64,000 bases of DNA. It comes from Rubricella sp038526735. Its GTDB lineage: Bacteria; Pseudomonadota; Alphaproteobacteria; Rhodobacterales; Rhodobacteraceae. The stretch is from positions 1 to 64,000 of the forward strand of contig JBCBGM010000005.1 in NCBI GenBank assembly GCA_038526735.1, written 5' to 3'. Below are positions 39,340-48,198 of this stretch, in pieces. The stretch's first letter is position 1. Each line of letters opens with the position of its first letter. The notes beneath the pieces are model-generated. The model saw only the letters and a program-made list of their open reading frames with translations, was not told the DNA's origin and did not search any database. The position numbers and the translations under genes were made by a program.

Positions 39340-40218
39340 ATGCCCCGGAATCTCGACATGACGGCCCTGCGCAGTTTCGTGACCGTCGCCGAATGCGGCG
39401 GCGTGACCCGCGCCGCAGGGCAGCTGCATCTGACGCAATCCGCCGTCTCTATGCAGATCAAGCGGTTGGAAGAGAGCCTCAACCAGCCGCTCTTTGACCG
39501 GACGGGCCGGGGTGTCACGCTCACGGCGCATGGGGAGCAGCTGTTGGGCTATGGCCGGCGTATTCTCGCGCTGAATGACGAGGTTTGGGGGCGGATGACC
39601 GATCAGGCCTTTGAGGGCGAGATCGCGTTCGGCGTGCCGCATGACATCGTCTATCCGCATGTGCCGCTGGTCTTGCAGCGGTTCGCGGCGGAGTTTCCGC
39701 GGGTGAAGGTGCAGCTGATCTCGTCCAACACCCGTAGCCTGCATGCCCAGATGGCGCGCGGTGAAGTTGACCTGATCCTCACCACCGAAGGGCCTCCGAC
39801 CAAAGGCGGGGAGACGTTGGTGACAAAACCGCTGGTCTGGGTCGGTGCGCCCGGTGGGGCAGCCTGGCGTCAGCGGCCCCTACGGCTCGCCTTTGAGAAC
39901 GCCTGCATCTTTCGCGCCTCGGTGCAGAACGCGTTGAACCTCGCGGATATCTCTTGGGAGATGGCCGTAGAGAGCCAGCAAACCCGCACGATCGAGGCCT
40001 CCGTCTCCGCCGATCTGGCCGTGCATGCCGCCGTCGAAGGATCGCTGCCTGAGTATATGGAAGTGATCCGGCACAGCGGTGCCCTGCCCCGCCTGCCGGA
40101 GGTGCATATCAATATGTACGTCGCCCATGGTGCCAACGCAGCGCTGGCAGACCAACTCGCCACCTTCGTGCGCATCGCTTACCGGCAGGGCGAACAAGGT
40201 GCCTTGGCCGCGGAGTAA
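39340..40218 (+). CDS. LysR family transcriptional regulator
   Basis: A 292-residue LysR regulator with the N-terminal helix-turn-helix (LRSFVTVAECGGVTRAAGQLHLTQSAVSMQIKRLEESL) and a C-terminal effector domain (about 88-290). The ATG at 39340 is chosen because AGGAG lies 6 bases upstream; TTG 39334 and ATG 39337 are in frame just before it. Target genes are unknown: it faces away from the DUF1127-like gene (125 bases between), which makes that gene a possible target. It converges on a quinone oxidoreductase gene 2 bases away. Confidence 0.92.
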   Translation: MPRNLDMTALRSFVTVAECGGVTRAAGQLHLTQSAVSMQIKRLEESLNQPLFDRTGRGVTLTAHGEQLLGYGRRILALNDEVWGRMTDQAFEGEIAFGVPHDIVYPHVPLVLQRFAAEFPRVKVQLISSNTRSLHAQMARGEVDLILTTEGPPTKGGETLVTKPLVWVGAPGGAAWRQRPLRLAFENACIFRASVQNALNLADISWEMAVESQQTRTIEASVSADLAVHAAVEGSLPEYMEVIRHSGALPRLPEVHINMYVAHGANAALADQLATFVRIAYRQGEQGALAAE

Positions 40219-40220
40219 GG

Positions 40221-41168
40221 CTAGACCGTCACCACCACTTTGCCGGTCGCAGCGCGCGAGGTCAGGAGCTCAAGCGCCGTGCTGGCCTCTGTCAGCGGCA
40301 CCTCGTGGCTGACATGGGGCTTCACCTTGCCCTCGCTGTACCAGGCAAACAGGGTCTGAAGAGACTTGACCAACGCACCCGGATTGAGCGTGGCGTAGGC
40401 CCCCCAATAAAACCCGATCACGTCAATATTCTTCACCAAGATGATGTTGGCCGGAACCTGCGGAACGGTGCCAGACGCAAACCCAAGCGGCAGGATGCGG
40501 CCGCCCTGCTTGGTTGCGCGCAGGGCTTCGGTGAACAGGTCTCCGCCTACCGGGTCCCACACGACATCAGCACCGCCCAGCGCTTTGACCTCAGCGCGCA
40601 GGTCGGCAGAGGCGGTGTCGATCAGCTCATCCGCACCAGCGGCTTTGGCAACGGCAAGTTTGTCAGCCCCCCTCGCGGCGGCGATCACCCGCGCGCCCAT
40701 GAGCTTTCCGACCTCAACCGCTGTCAGTCCCACACCGCCCGCTGCGCCAAGCACGAGCAATGTCTCGCCCGGTTTCAGCCGCGCTCGGTGGTTCAAACCC
40801 AACTCAGCCGTGCCATACGCGACGAGAAACCCGGCGGCATGGGCATCGGGCATCGCGTCGGGCACCGGCGCGCAGGCGGCGACGGGGGCGACCACATATT
40901 CCGCAAAACCCCCGGCGCCGACCATTGCCGCAACGCGCGTTCCTTCGGGCAGGCCGTCACCGCCGACGACGGTGCCGCAGACCTCCATCCCTGGTGCGAA
41001 CGGATAGGGCGGGGTGGCCTGATAGGTGCCTTTCAGCATCAGAGTATCCGCAAAATTCACCCCACAGGCGTGCACCTTGAGCAAGACCTCACCTGCACCC
41101 GGCTCGGGTGTTGGCACATCTTCGGCGATCAGCCCTCCTCCTGCTTCATGGACCCGCATCGCCTTCAT
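40221..41168 (-). CDS. Zinc-independent quinone oxidoreductase (medium-chain dehydrogenase family)
   Basis: A 315-residue NADPH-dependent enzyme of the QOR/crotonyl-CoA reductase-like branch. It has the N-terminal GroES-like domain (CGVNFADTLMLKGTYQ, PFAPGMEVCGTV) and the Rossmann motif VLGAAGGVGLTAVEVGKLMGA (about 140-160). No catalytic zinc ligands are present. ATG 41168 follows AGGAGA; the longer frame upstream overlaps the divergent gene and is rejected. The substrate, likely a quinone or enone, is unknown. Confidence 0.92.
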   Translation of the reverse strand: MKAMRVHEAGGGLIAEDVPTPEPGAGEVLLKVHACGVNFADTLMLKGTYQATPPYPFAPGMEVCGTVVGGDGLPEGTRVAAMVGAGGFAEYVVAPVAACAPVPDAMPDAHAAGFLVAYGTAELGLNHRARLKPGETLLVLGAAGGVGLTAVEVGKLMGARVIAAARGADKLAVAKAAGADELIDTASADLRAEVKALGGADVVWDPVGGDLFTEALRATKQGGRILPLGFASGTVPQVPANIILVKNIDVIGFYWGAYATLNPGALVKSLQTLFAWYSEGKVKPHVSHEVPLTEASTALELLTSRAATGKVVVTV

Positions 41169-41226
41169 CTTCGATCTCCTGCATAGATATGCCTGGAACC
41201 TAACGGCCTGACCTGAAGTGACAACC

Positions 41227-42264
41227 ATGACCGAGATCCCAAGCCACATTCGGCAGCACTTTCTGGATCAGGGCGCGATCTGCGCGACCATGGGCTCCCC
41301 GTTTATGGAGAGGCTGTGCAGCGCCCTGCCGGACCTTCTGCAAACTGGTGTGTTGGCAGAGGCAATCGCGGCATGGCGCGGTGACCCGAAGCAAGACGCG
41401 CTGGCGCTTCGACTGTGCGGCGGGCTGAAGGCTGTGGCGCAGAGTGACGCTGCCTTTAGGGCCGTCTATCCTCCAAACGACGTCTCTGACACGACGTTTG
41501 CGGATGCGATTATCGCGGCGCTTGATACACACGGCGAAACCCTCGTGGCGTGGCTCACCTCTGCCCCGCAAACGAACGAAGTTGGCCGCTCCGCCGCGTT
41601 GATCGGCGGGTATCTGCTGTTATCGCAGCGGTACAGATTGCCCTTGGCCTTACACGAGATTGGCAGCTCTGCAGGGGTCAACCTATTCGCAGATCAGTAC
41701 CGCTACAGCCTTGGATCAGCCGGATGGTGGGGTGCGGGCGATGTGGAGTGCGTCTCGACCTGGTCGGGTGCATGCCCTCCGCTTGACCAAGAGGTGCAGG
41801 TCATCAGCCGCGAAGGGTCCGACATCGCACCCATCGATGCCCGCGACCCAGACGCCTGCGCCCGGATGCTCGCCTATATCTGGGCGGATCAGCCCGCCCG
41901 CGAAACACGCGCAAGCGGAGCGTTGGCGGCGGTAGCTGCGTCTAACGTGACCATTGAAACCGCAGAGGCCGATGCCTGGCTTGAAGCACTTGCGAAAAAG
42001 GGCCTTGTGCCGGGCGCGGTGACGGTCATCCAACACACAGTGATGTGGCAGTACCTGCCCGAAGAGACACAATCCCTCTGCCGCGCCGCGATAGAGGCTC
42101 TTGGGGCTCAAGCCAACGACACCGCTCCGGTCGCGTGGCTGCGGTTGGAGATGGTGGAGGGGGATACCTCCGCCGCCGCACTCGACCTGACGACTTGGCC
42201 CGGCGGAGAGACTAGGCGCCTCGCGCGGGCGAGTTTTCATGGGGCTTGGGTAAACTGGGCCTAG
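41227..42264 (+). CDS. DUF2332 domain protein
   Basis: A 345-residue protein matching DUF2332, an uncharacterised family common in actinobacteria and Rhodobacterales. Conserved-looking stretches are RSAALIGGYLLLSQRYRLPLALHEIGSSAGVNLFADQY (about 120-157) and VIQHTVMWQYLPEE (about 264). The segment LHEIGSSAGVNL resembles a Rossmann-type loop, and a methyltransferase-like fold has been suggested for the family (uncertain). I start at ATG 41227; a GTG at 41218 is in frame. It is divergent from the quinone oxidoreductase (58 bases). Confidence 0.8.
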   Translation: MTEIPSHIRQHFLDQGAICATMGSPFMERLCSALPDLLQTGVLAEAIAAWRGDPKQDALALRLCGGLKAVAQSDAAFRAVYPPNDVSDTTFADAIIAALDTHGETLVAWLTSAPQTNEVGRSAALIGGYLLLSQRYRLPLALHEIGSSAGVNLFADQYRYSLGSAGWWGAGDVECVSTWSGACPPLDQEVQVISREGSDIAPIDARDPDACARMLAYIWADQPARETRASGALAAVAASNVTIETAEADAWLEALAKKGLVPGAVTVIQHTVMWQYLPEETQSLCRAAIEALGAQANDTAPVAWLRLEMVEGDTSAAALDLTTWPGGETRRLARASFHGAWVNWA

Positions 42265-42749
42265 ACCACGGTCACACTGCTGCGCAGCAAAACGACGGTG
42301 CGGGCAACCGGCCCGGATGCGGGCGACAGCACCCCTTGGGAAAGTGCCGGTGCGCCAAAAACCCGCGTCGCCATGGAGGCCCTGAACCCGCCGTAGCCGC
42401 TCAACCGAAACGCTGCGCGCATGCCCGGGCTGTGCTGGATATGCGCACGGGCAGCTACCGGCCAACCGGGTGGCAAAATCGTTCCTGGAGAGAGGCTCAG
42501 CGTCCAATCTCCGAGCGCGATTTGTTCGGCCGCATGCATCCGCTTCGCAACCGGCCCGGCCTGCACAGTGAGCCGCGCGCCTGTCTCTTCAGCAATCTCC
42601 GAGAGCTTTTCATCACGGGCCGGGGCGGCGAGGATAACCTCCCGCACGATCCCGTCAAACACCCCTTCGGAGAGCGCCCCAAGTGTCGGCCCCAAACCGA
42701 TCGCATCAGTTCGGCTCATCGGGATGATGATGCTCAAGGGTGCTGGCAC
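42261..42749 (-). CDS. Short glycosyltransferase-2-like protein
   Basis: A 162-residue protein with the N-terminal pattern of GT-A glycosyltransferases (PLSIIIPMSRTDAIGLGPTLGAL) but lacking an evident DxD metal motif and far shorter than active enzymes (about 230 or more). The rest (TLSLSPGTILPPGW and a Gly/Ala tail) keeps partial family character. It starts at a GTG with AAGGAGATG upstream and overlaps DUF2332 by 4 bases at the tail. It may be a degenerate or specialised derivative; catalysis is doubtful. Confidence 0.65.
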   Translation of the reverse strand: MPAPLSIIIPMSRTDAIGLGPTLGALSEGVFDGIVREVILAAPARDEKLSEIAEETGARLTVQAGPVAKRMHAAEQIALGDWTLSLSPGTILPPGWPVAARAHIQHSPGMRAAFRLSGYGGFRASMATRVFGAPALSQGVLSPASGPVARTVVLLRSSVTVV

Positions 42750-42825
42750 CGTTCATCTCCTTCAACGGCGTCTAGTATGACCTCCCCCAGAGCGCTATAT
42801 GCACCGCAGCGAAGGAGCGTAGAAA

Positions 42826-43593
42826 ATGTCATACAGATTTCATGATAGAACGCGAGCGGTTTTAAAACTTACCGGCGCTGACGCAGAGCCCTTCTTGCAG
42901 AACCTTGTGACGAATGACGTCAGCAAACTGAGCGAAGGCGCGGTCTATGCAGCCCTTCTGACACCGCAGGGAAAGTACCTTGCAGACTTCATTCTGTCGA
43001 AAACCGACGATGGAATTTTGCTGGATGCCGATGCAGAGCAGGTCGACGGGCTGATGAAGCGGCTCACGCTCTACAAGCTGCGCGCGGATGTAACGATCGA
43101 GGCAACCTCTCTGCCCGTGGTCTGTTTTTGGGGTGAGGGTGAGCTGCCGGGGATCAAAGACCCGCGGAACGAGGCGCTCGGCACGCGTTTGTATGAGATG
43201 AGCGACGTCGGAACTCCGGCGACGGAAGCGGACTACAACGCGCTTTGCGTCGCAAATGCGATCCCGCGCGCGGGGCGGGAGCTACGCGCGAATGAGAGCT
43301 TTATCTTAGAAATGGGGTTTGAGGCGCTCAACGGCGTCGATTTTCGCAAAGGCTGCTACGTGGGCCAAGAAGTGACTGCCCGTATGAAGCACAAAACCAA
43401 ACTCCGGAAAGGGCTGAGCCGTGTTGCGGTAGAGGGAGACGCCGCGCCGGGGACAGAGATTTTGTCCTCAGACGGTCGCGCGGCAGGTGTGTTGCACAGC
43501 CAAGCTGGCGGTGAGGGGCTGGCCTACCTGCGCTTTGATCGCGCCGAAGGAGAGATGCAGGCCGGAGATGCCACGCTGCGACGCCTGCCTTAA
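42826..43593 (+). CDS. ygfZ: YgfZ/GcvT-domain folate-binding protein
   Basis: A 255-residue tetrahydrofolate-dependent factor for repair or maturation of iron-sulfur enzymes (Iba57 relative). The N-terminal GcvT-like domain includes GADAEPFLQNLVTNDV, and the family signature KGCYVGQEVTARMKHKTKLRK lies near residues 179-199, with its conserved Cys. ATG 42826 follows AGGAG. It converges with suhB with a 4-base overlap. Confidence 0.93.
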   Translation: MSYRFHDRTRAVLKLTGADAEPFLQNLVTNDVSKLSEGAVYAALLTPQGKYLADFILSKTDDGILLDADAEQVDGLMKRLTLYKLRADVTIEATSLPVVCFWGEGELPGIKDPRNEALGTRLYEMSDVGTPATEADYNALCVANAIPRAGRELRANESFILEMGFEALNGVDFRKGCYVGQEVTARMKHKTKLRKGLSRVAVEGDAAPGTEILSSDGRAAGVLHSQAGGEGLAYLRFDRAEGEMQAGDATLRRLP

Positions 43594-44378
43594 CCGACGA
43601 GAAGCTTCACGAAGCTATCGTAGATCGGCTCGTTCGCGGCGATGACCGACTTGCTCTCAAAAATCGGCGTGCCAGGCGCCATGGACGAGACGAGGCCACC
43701 CGCCTCGCGCACCATCAACAGCCCGGCGGCCATGTCCCATGCGTGGAGCTCACGCTCCCAAAACCCATCATACCGCCCCGCCGCGACATAGGCCAAATCT
43801 AGCGACGCCGCGCCCCAGCGCCGAACACCCGCACAGCGCGGAAGGAGTTTTGTGAGATCGGTTAACGTCTCTGGCAGGTCACTGCGACCCGCAAACGGCA
43901 GGCCCGTCGCAAAGATCATTTCAGACAAATCACGACGACCAGAGGCACGGATGCGGCGGTCATTCAAAAACGCCCCGCCGCCTTTTTCAGCCGTAAACAT
44001 TTCGTCTTTCGCCGGATCATAGATCACGGCGGCAACGACCTCTCCCTTATGCTCTAGCGCGATCGAAACAGCCCAATGCGGCAGGCCATGGAGGTAGTTC
44101 GTCGTGCCATCGAGCGGGTCAACAATCCAGCGGCGGGTCGGGTCTTCGCCCTTCACCTCGACGCTTTCTTCCCCCAGCCAGCCGTAGTTGGGCCGCGCGC
44201 TGGTGAGCTCTTCGCGAATGACAGCCTCGGCCTGAATGTCCGCCTTAGAGACAAAATCCGCCGCGCCTTTGCGGGAGACCTGGAGTTGTTCCACCTCACC
44301 GAAATCACGGATCAGCCCACGCGCCGCTTTGCGCGCCGCCTTGACCATAATGTTGAGATTGGCGGTGTTGTTGGCCAT
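43590..44378 (-). CDS. suhB: Inositol-1-monophosphatase family protein
   Basis: A 262-residue magnesium-dependent phosphatase of the SuhB/IMPase family. Metal and substrate motifs are GEESVE (Glu), DPLDGTTNYLHGLPHWAVSIAL (Asp pair, about 83-104) and the C-terminal WDMAAGLLMVREAGG. It hydrolyses inositol phosphates; bacterial SuhB also assists ribosomal RNA transcription antitermination. It lies 42 bases downstream of efp on the same strand, so the two may be co-transcribed. Confidence 0.93.
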   Translation of the reverse strand: MANNTANLNIMVKAARKAARGLIRDFGEVEQLQVSRKGAADFVSKADIQAEAVIREELTSARPNYGWLGEESVEVKGEDPTRRWIVDPLDGTTNYLHGLPHWAVSIALEHKGEVVAAVIYDPAKDEMFTAEKGGGAFLNDRRIRASGRRDLSEMIFATGLPFAGRSDLPETLTDLTKLLPRCAGVRRWGAASLDLAYVAAGRYDGFWERELHAWDMAAGLLMVREAGGLVSSMAPGTPIFESKSVIAANEPIYDSFVKLLVG

Positions 44379-44420
44379 CAGATGCTCCGGGTGATGCGTG
44401 GCTGGGCGAGGCTCGGTCGC

Positions 44421-44984
44421 CTAGGCGCGCTCAACGTACTCAAAGGTTTCGGTCGACACGACCACGGCTTCGCCCTGCGCGACGAACGGCGGCACAGTGA
44501 TGCGCACCCCATTGTCGAGAAGCGCTGGTTTAAAGCTGTTCGCTGCAGTCTGGCCCTTCACCACTGGCTCCGTCTCTTCGATGGTGCAGGTGACTTTCTC
44601 GGGCAACGTGAGGTTCAGCGCCTCGGTGTCGTAATACTCGATCACCACGATCATACCATCTTGTAAGAACGGGCGGCGATCTCCGAGCAGATCAGCGGGC
44701 AGCTCAATCTGTTCATAGGTCTCAGAGTCCATGAAGGTCAGCATGCCGTCGGTCTCGTAGAGGAATTGCTGGTCTTTCTGCTCAAGACGCACGCGCTCCA
44801 CCTTGTCAGCGGACCGGAACCGCTCATTGAGCTTAGAGCCATTGCGCAGGTTTTTCATCTCAACTTGGGCGAAGGCGCCGCCCTTGCCGGGTTTCACGTG
44901 ATTGACCTTCACCGCGACCCACAGACCCTCCGCGTGTTCCAACACATTGCCTGGGCGGATTTCATTTCCGTTGATTTTGGGCAT
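44421..44984 (-). CDS. efp: Elongation factor P
   Basis: A 187-residue translation factor that relieves ribosome stalling at proline runs. It has the KOW-like domain I with the modified loop KPGKGGAF (Lys34 at the tip, the residue that is beta-lysylated in many bacteria), then two OB domains with DGMIVVIEYYDTEALNLTLPEKV. Length is standard. No modification enzyme gene (EpmA/EpmB) is in this window. Confidence 0.97.
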   Translation of the reverse strand: MPKINGNEIRPGNVLEHAEGLWVAVKVNHVKPGKGGAFAQVEMKNLRNGSKLNERFRSADKVERVRLEQKDQQFLYETDGMLTFMDSETYEQIELPADLLGDRRPFLQDGMIVVIEYYDTEALNLTLPEKVTCTIEETEPVVKGQTAANSFKPALLDNGVRITVPPFVAQGEAVVVSTETFEYVERA

Positions 44985-45035
44985 GTGCGGGTCCTCGGCT
45001 GTGCTGCATCGCGTCAGCGCGCGGGATAGCGAGGC

Positions 45036-46865
45036 TCAGCTCTCGGCGCAAGCGCCCTCCCGGTTCTGTCGCAGCCGATCCACCAAATCCCGCAACGTTG
45101 CGATGGTGAAAGGTTTGATCAACACCTCAATCGCACCGAGTGCCAGGCAATGGCGCTTGTCTTGCTCAGACAGACCGGCGGTGAAAATCGCGACAGCTAC
45201 GTGGCGAGTCTCAGGATTTGCTTTGAGCTGTTTGAGGGCCCAAATCCCGTCAGTGTCGGGCATGTGGCGGTCCAAAAGCACCAGATCAATGCTTGGGTCG
45301 CTCTCCACCAAAGCAACCGCGTCAGCTCCGTTTTCAACCTCGATCGCCTCAACGCCTAAGGTGCGCAGATATCCGACGGCGATAAACCGGTTCGTGGCGA
45401 TGTCATCGGCCACGATCACGCGAAACTGCGAGGCCGCGAGGGGCAGAGCCGTCGTATTCGAGCCGTGCTGCGCGAGGTCTGCGGCCTCGGCCTCTTCATC
45501 AGTGCGGGGCAAGGCATAGGGCATGAGCGCTGCGTCTTCGGCGTTTGCGTTATAGTCGGCCTCGATACCCAGCAACGTGAGCGTAAAAATCGTGCCCTCA
45601 CCGGCCACGGACTTGAAGCTGAGGTCGCCGCCCATCAGCCGCGCAAGGCTGCGCGTGATCGAGAGCCCCAGACCTGTGCCTCCATACGCACGCTCGATGC
45701 TCTCATCCCCCTGCTCAAAGGGCGCAAATACGCGGCTCGACGCATCCGGAGACATTCCAATGCCAGTGTCCGTAACCTCAACCAGCAACCGCGTCGGCGA
45801 CCCTTCGCGCACATCCCAGCGCGCAGACAGGAGGATAAACCCCTCATCGGTGAACTTGAGCGCATTGGAGAGCAGGTTGTTGATGCACTGGCGCAGACGC
45901 AGCTCATCCACTTCGAGGGTCTCTGGGATCTCCGGCTCAATTTCCATTCGGAAGGCGAGGCCCTTTTGCTCAGCGATGGGCCCCCAGAGCCGGATGAAAC
46001 CCTCAAAAAACTCTGGCATATCAGTGGCTTCAGGCGAGATTGACATTTGCCGCGCATCAAGCCTGGAGGCATCGAGAACCTGATTGAGCATGTCGAGAAG
46101 GGCGTGCCCGGCCTCTGCGATAGTCTCCACCTGCCGCTTTTCCTGAACCGGCAGATCACGCGTCCGCAAGATCTCAGCCATGCCGATGATGGCGTTAAGG
46201 GGCGTGCGAACCTCGTGACTCATCGAGGCGAGGAACTCTGTCTTTGCGACCGAGAGCGCCTGCTCACGGTCCCGCGCGGTGCGCAGCTTTTGCAGCAATT
46301 CGCGGAACATCGACATCGCAACGATGACCAGGACCGACGCAAAAATAACACCTGAAACATGGCGGGCGGTCACCGTCACCATCTCAGGCACGGTAGCAAA
46401 GTTCATCACATACGGCAGGTTTTGCGCGTTGAAATAAGTTGAACCAAGGATGATCCCGAGTGACAGAGCAGCGATGACCAACACGCCGCGTGTCTGATAC
46501 ACGATGCCCGAAAGCAGAATGAAAATAGGGAGATAGCTGATGTAGCCAAGCATAACCCCCGTCGTCGGGTGCAGTGCCAAGATCTGGATGCCGCCCAGAC
46601 CGATGGCAAAAAACCAAAAGCGCACCCACCTGAACGGCACACCTAAACGCAGCAAGGGTGGGATCGTCAAAAACACCAAAGTGATCACCAAAACCGGGAT
46701 TAGACGCTCCGGCTCAGACCCCAGCGCAAATGCGAGAAATCCGATGATGATCGTTGCCATCAGCGCAATTGTCACCGACGACCACACAAGAATGCGCTTC
46801 GCGAAGTTTACCCGCCCAGACTCCAACGAGTCTTCTGGCTCTCTGTCTATCTCACGTCGTGCCAT
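45036..46865 (-). CDS. Membrane hybrid sensor histidine kinase with receiver domain
   Basis: A 609-residue hybrid kinase: about six transmembrane helices (residues 26-187) form the sensor with no large periplasmic domain; a short coiled linker precedes the HisKA domain (phospho-acceptor His217 in ASMSHEVRTPLN); the HATPase domain has N-, G1- and G2-like boxes (INNLLSNALKFTDEG, DTGIGM, GTGLGLS); the C-terminal receiver has Asp532 in VLLDRHMPDTDG. There is no cognate response regulator or phosphotransfer protein next to it, so output is presumably through a separate Hpt or regulator. ATG 46865 is chosen over an upstream start at 46943. The ligand is unknown. Confidence 0.93.
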   Translation of the reverse strand: MARREIDREPEDSLESGRVNFAKRILVWSSVTIALMATIIIGFLAFALGSEPERLIPVLVITLVFLTIPPLLRLGVPFRWVRFWFFAIGLGGIQILALHPTTGVMLGYISYLPIFILLSGIVYQTRGVLVIAALSLGIILGSTYFNAQNLPYVMNFATVPEMVTVTARHVSGVIFASVLVIVAMSMFRELLQKLRTARDREQALSVAKTEFLASMSHEVRTPLNAIIGMAEILRTRDLPVQEKRQVETIAEAGHALLDMLNQVLDASRLDARQMSISPEATDMPEFFEGFIRLWGPIAEQKGLAFRMEIEPEIPETLEVDELRLRQCINNLLSNALKFTDEGFILLSARWDVREGSPTRLLVEVTDTGIGMSPDASSRVFAPFEQGDESIERAYGGTGLGLSITRSLARLMGGDLSFKSVAGEGTIFTLTLLGIEADYNANAEDAALMPYALPRTDEEAEAADLAQHGSNTTALPLAASQFRVIVADDIATNRFIAVGYLRTLGVEAIEVENGADAVALVESDPSIDLVLLDRHMPDTDGIWALKQLKANPETRHVAVAIFTAGLSEQDKRHCLALGAIEVLIKPFTIATLRDLVDRLRQNREGACAES

Positions 46866-47024
46866 GGCGCCCCCACACCCGGAATGATCCCGGTTCTTGG
46901 CCAAACCGGTCTGCGGCCTGACGAATGTCATCCTGCAGATCACTACACCGTGGGTTGCAATTGCGGCGTGAATCGGGCGGCAAATGTACCGCTCTGTGGT
47001 ATGATGCTGCCGTTATCAAAGGGC

Positions 47025-48119
47025 TTAAGAAGCGAAGCTGAGTGAATCACTCAACCTTAAGGCGAATTTCATAAAGACTTGCGCCTCAGGCAAATCCGGA
47101 TTCGCAATCACGACGGGTGCGCCAGAATCTGCTGCGACGCGAATATCGAGGTTGAGTGGAACAGCCCCCAAGAAGGGGATGCCTTTCTCCTCCGCATAGG
47201 CCTGCGCCCCACCCTCGCCGAAGATGTGACTCTCGTGCCCGCACTCGGGACAAATGTGGGTGGACATGTTTTCGATCAGGCCAAGCACAGGCGTCTCAAG
47301 CTTATCAAACATCGCCACTGCCCGCCGTGCGTCGAGAAGCGCGATGTCTTGCGGCGTGGAGACGACGATTGCTCCTGTGACATTTGCCTTTTGGCACAGC
47401 GTGAGTTGCACATCACCCGTGCCAGGGGGCAAATCGACCAGAAGCACATCCTGCTCCCCCCAGGCCACCTGCCCCATCATTTGCTGAAGCGCGCCCATCA
47501 ACATCGGCCCGCGCCAAACAACCGCCTGATCGGGATCGAGCATTAGCCCGATGGACATCATGGTGACGCCATGTGCCTTGAGCGGGATCATCGTTTTGCC
47601 ATCGGGTGCCGCGGGGCGTTGATGCACACCCATCATCTGCGGCTGGCTGGGGCCGTAGACATCTGCATCGAGCAACCCCACCCGCAGCCCCTGCTGCGCG
47701 AGCGCCACCGCGAGATTGGCCGAAACCGTCGATTTTCCAACGCCCCCCTTACCGGAGCCAATCGCCACAATGTGCTTTACGCCCGGCGGATTAATTGGCC
47801 CAGACGTGGGCTTTGGATGCCCGCCGATCTTCATCCGCGGTGGCGCTGAGCTGGTCGCCTGTCCTGGTTTGGTAGAATGAGCAGTCAGAAGCGCCGACAC
47901 CGATGTCACCCCGGGAACAGCACCCGCGGCAGCTTCGGCCGCTGCCCGCACAGGCTCCAACTGAGGGGCAATTTCGGGTGGAACTTCGAGAATGAACTGC
48001 ACGGCACCCGCATCTGAGACGGTCAGGGCGCGGATATAGTCCTTCTCGATAACGGACTGTCCATCGGACGTTTTGACGAACTCGAGCGCTGCGCGAACTT
48101 GTGCTGCTGTGGCCGTCAT
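47025..48119 (-). CDS. mrp: Mrp/ApbC iron-sulfur cluster carrier ATPase
   Basis: A 364-residue P-loop ATPase that carries Fe-S clusters to target enzymes. It has an N-terminal DUF59/MIP18-like domain (residues 5-85), a low-complexity linker, the deviant Walker A GSGKGGVGKST (about 121-131), VDLPPGTGD, and CPEC for the bridging cluster at the dimer interface. Length and domain order match Mrp. It lies between the histidine kinase and the LacI-type regulator without overlaps. Confidence 0.94.
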   Translation of the reverse strand: MTATAAQVRAALEFVKTSDGQSVIEKDYIRALTVSDAGAVQFILEVPPEIAPQLEPVRAAAEAAAGAVPGVTSVSALLTAHSTKPGQATSSAPPRMKIGGHPKPTSGPINPPGVKHIVAIGSGKGGVGKSTVSANLAVALAQQGLRVGLLDADVYGPSQPQMMGVHQRPAAPDGKTMIPLKAHGVTMMSIGLMLDPDQAVVWRGPMLMGALQQMMGQVAWGEQDVLLVDLPPGTGDVQLTLCQKANVTGAIVVSTPQDIALLDARRAVAMFDKLETPVLGLIENMSTHICPECGHESHIFGEGGAQAYAEEKGIPFLGAVPLNLDIRVAADSGAPVVIANPDLPEAQVFMKFALRLSDSLSFAS

Positions 48120-48198
48120 CTGATCCTCCGACGCTGCGCCGGGGTCTTAAACACGCGCGCGGCGTTTTGCGAGAGCGATGGAAAAAGGTGCATGCGTA

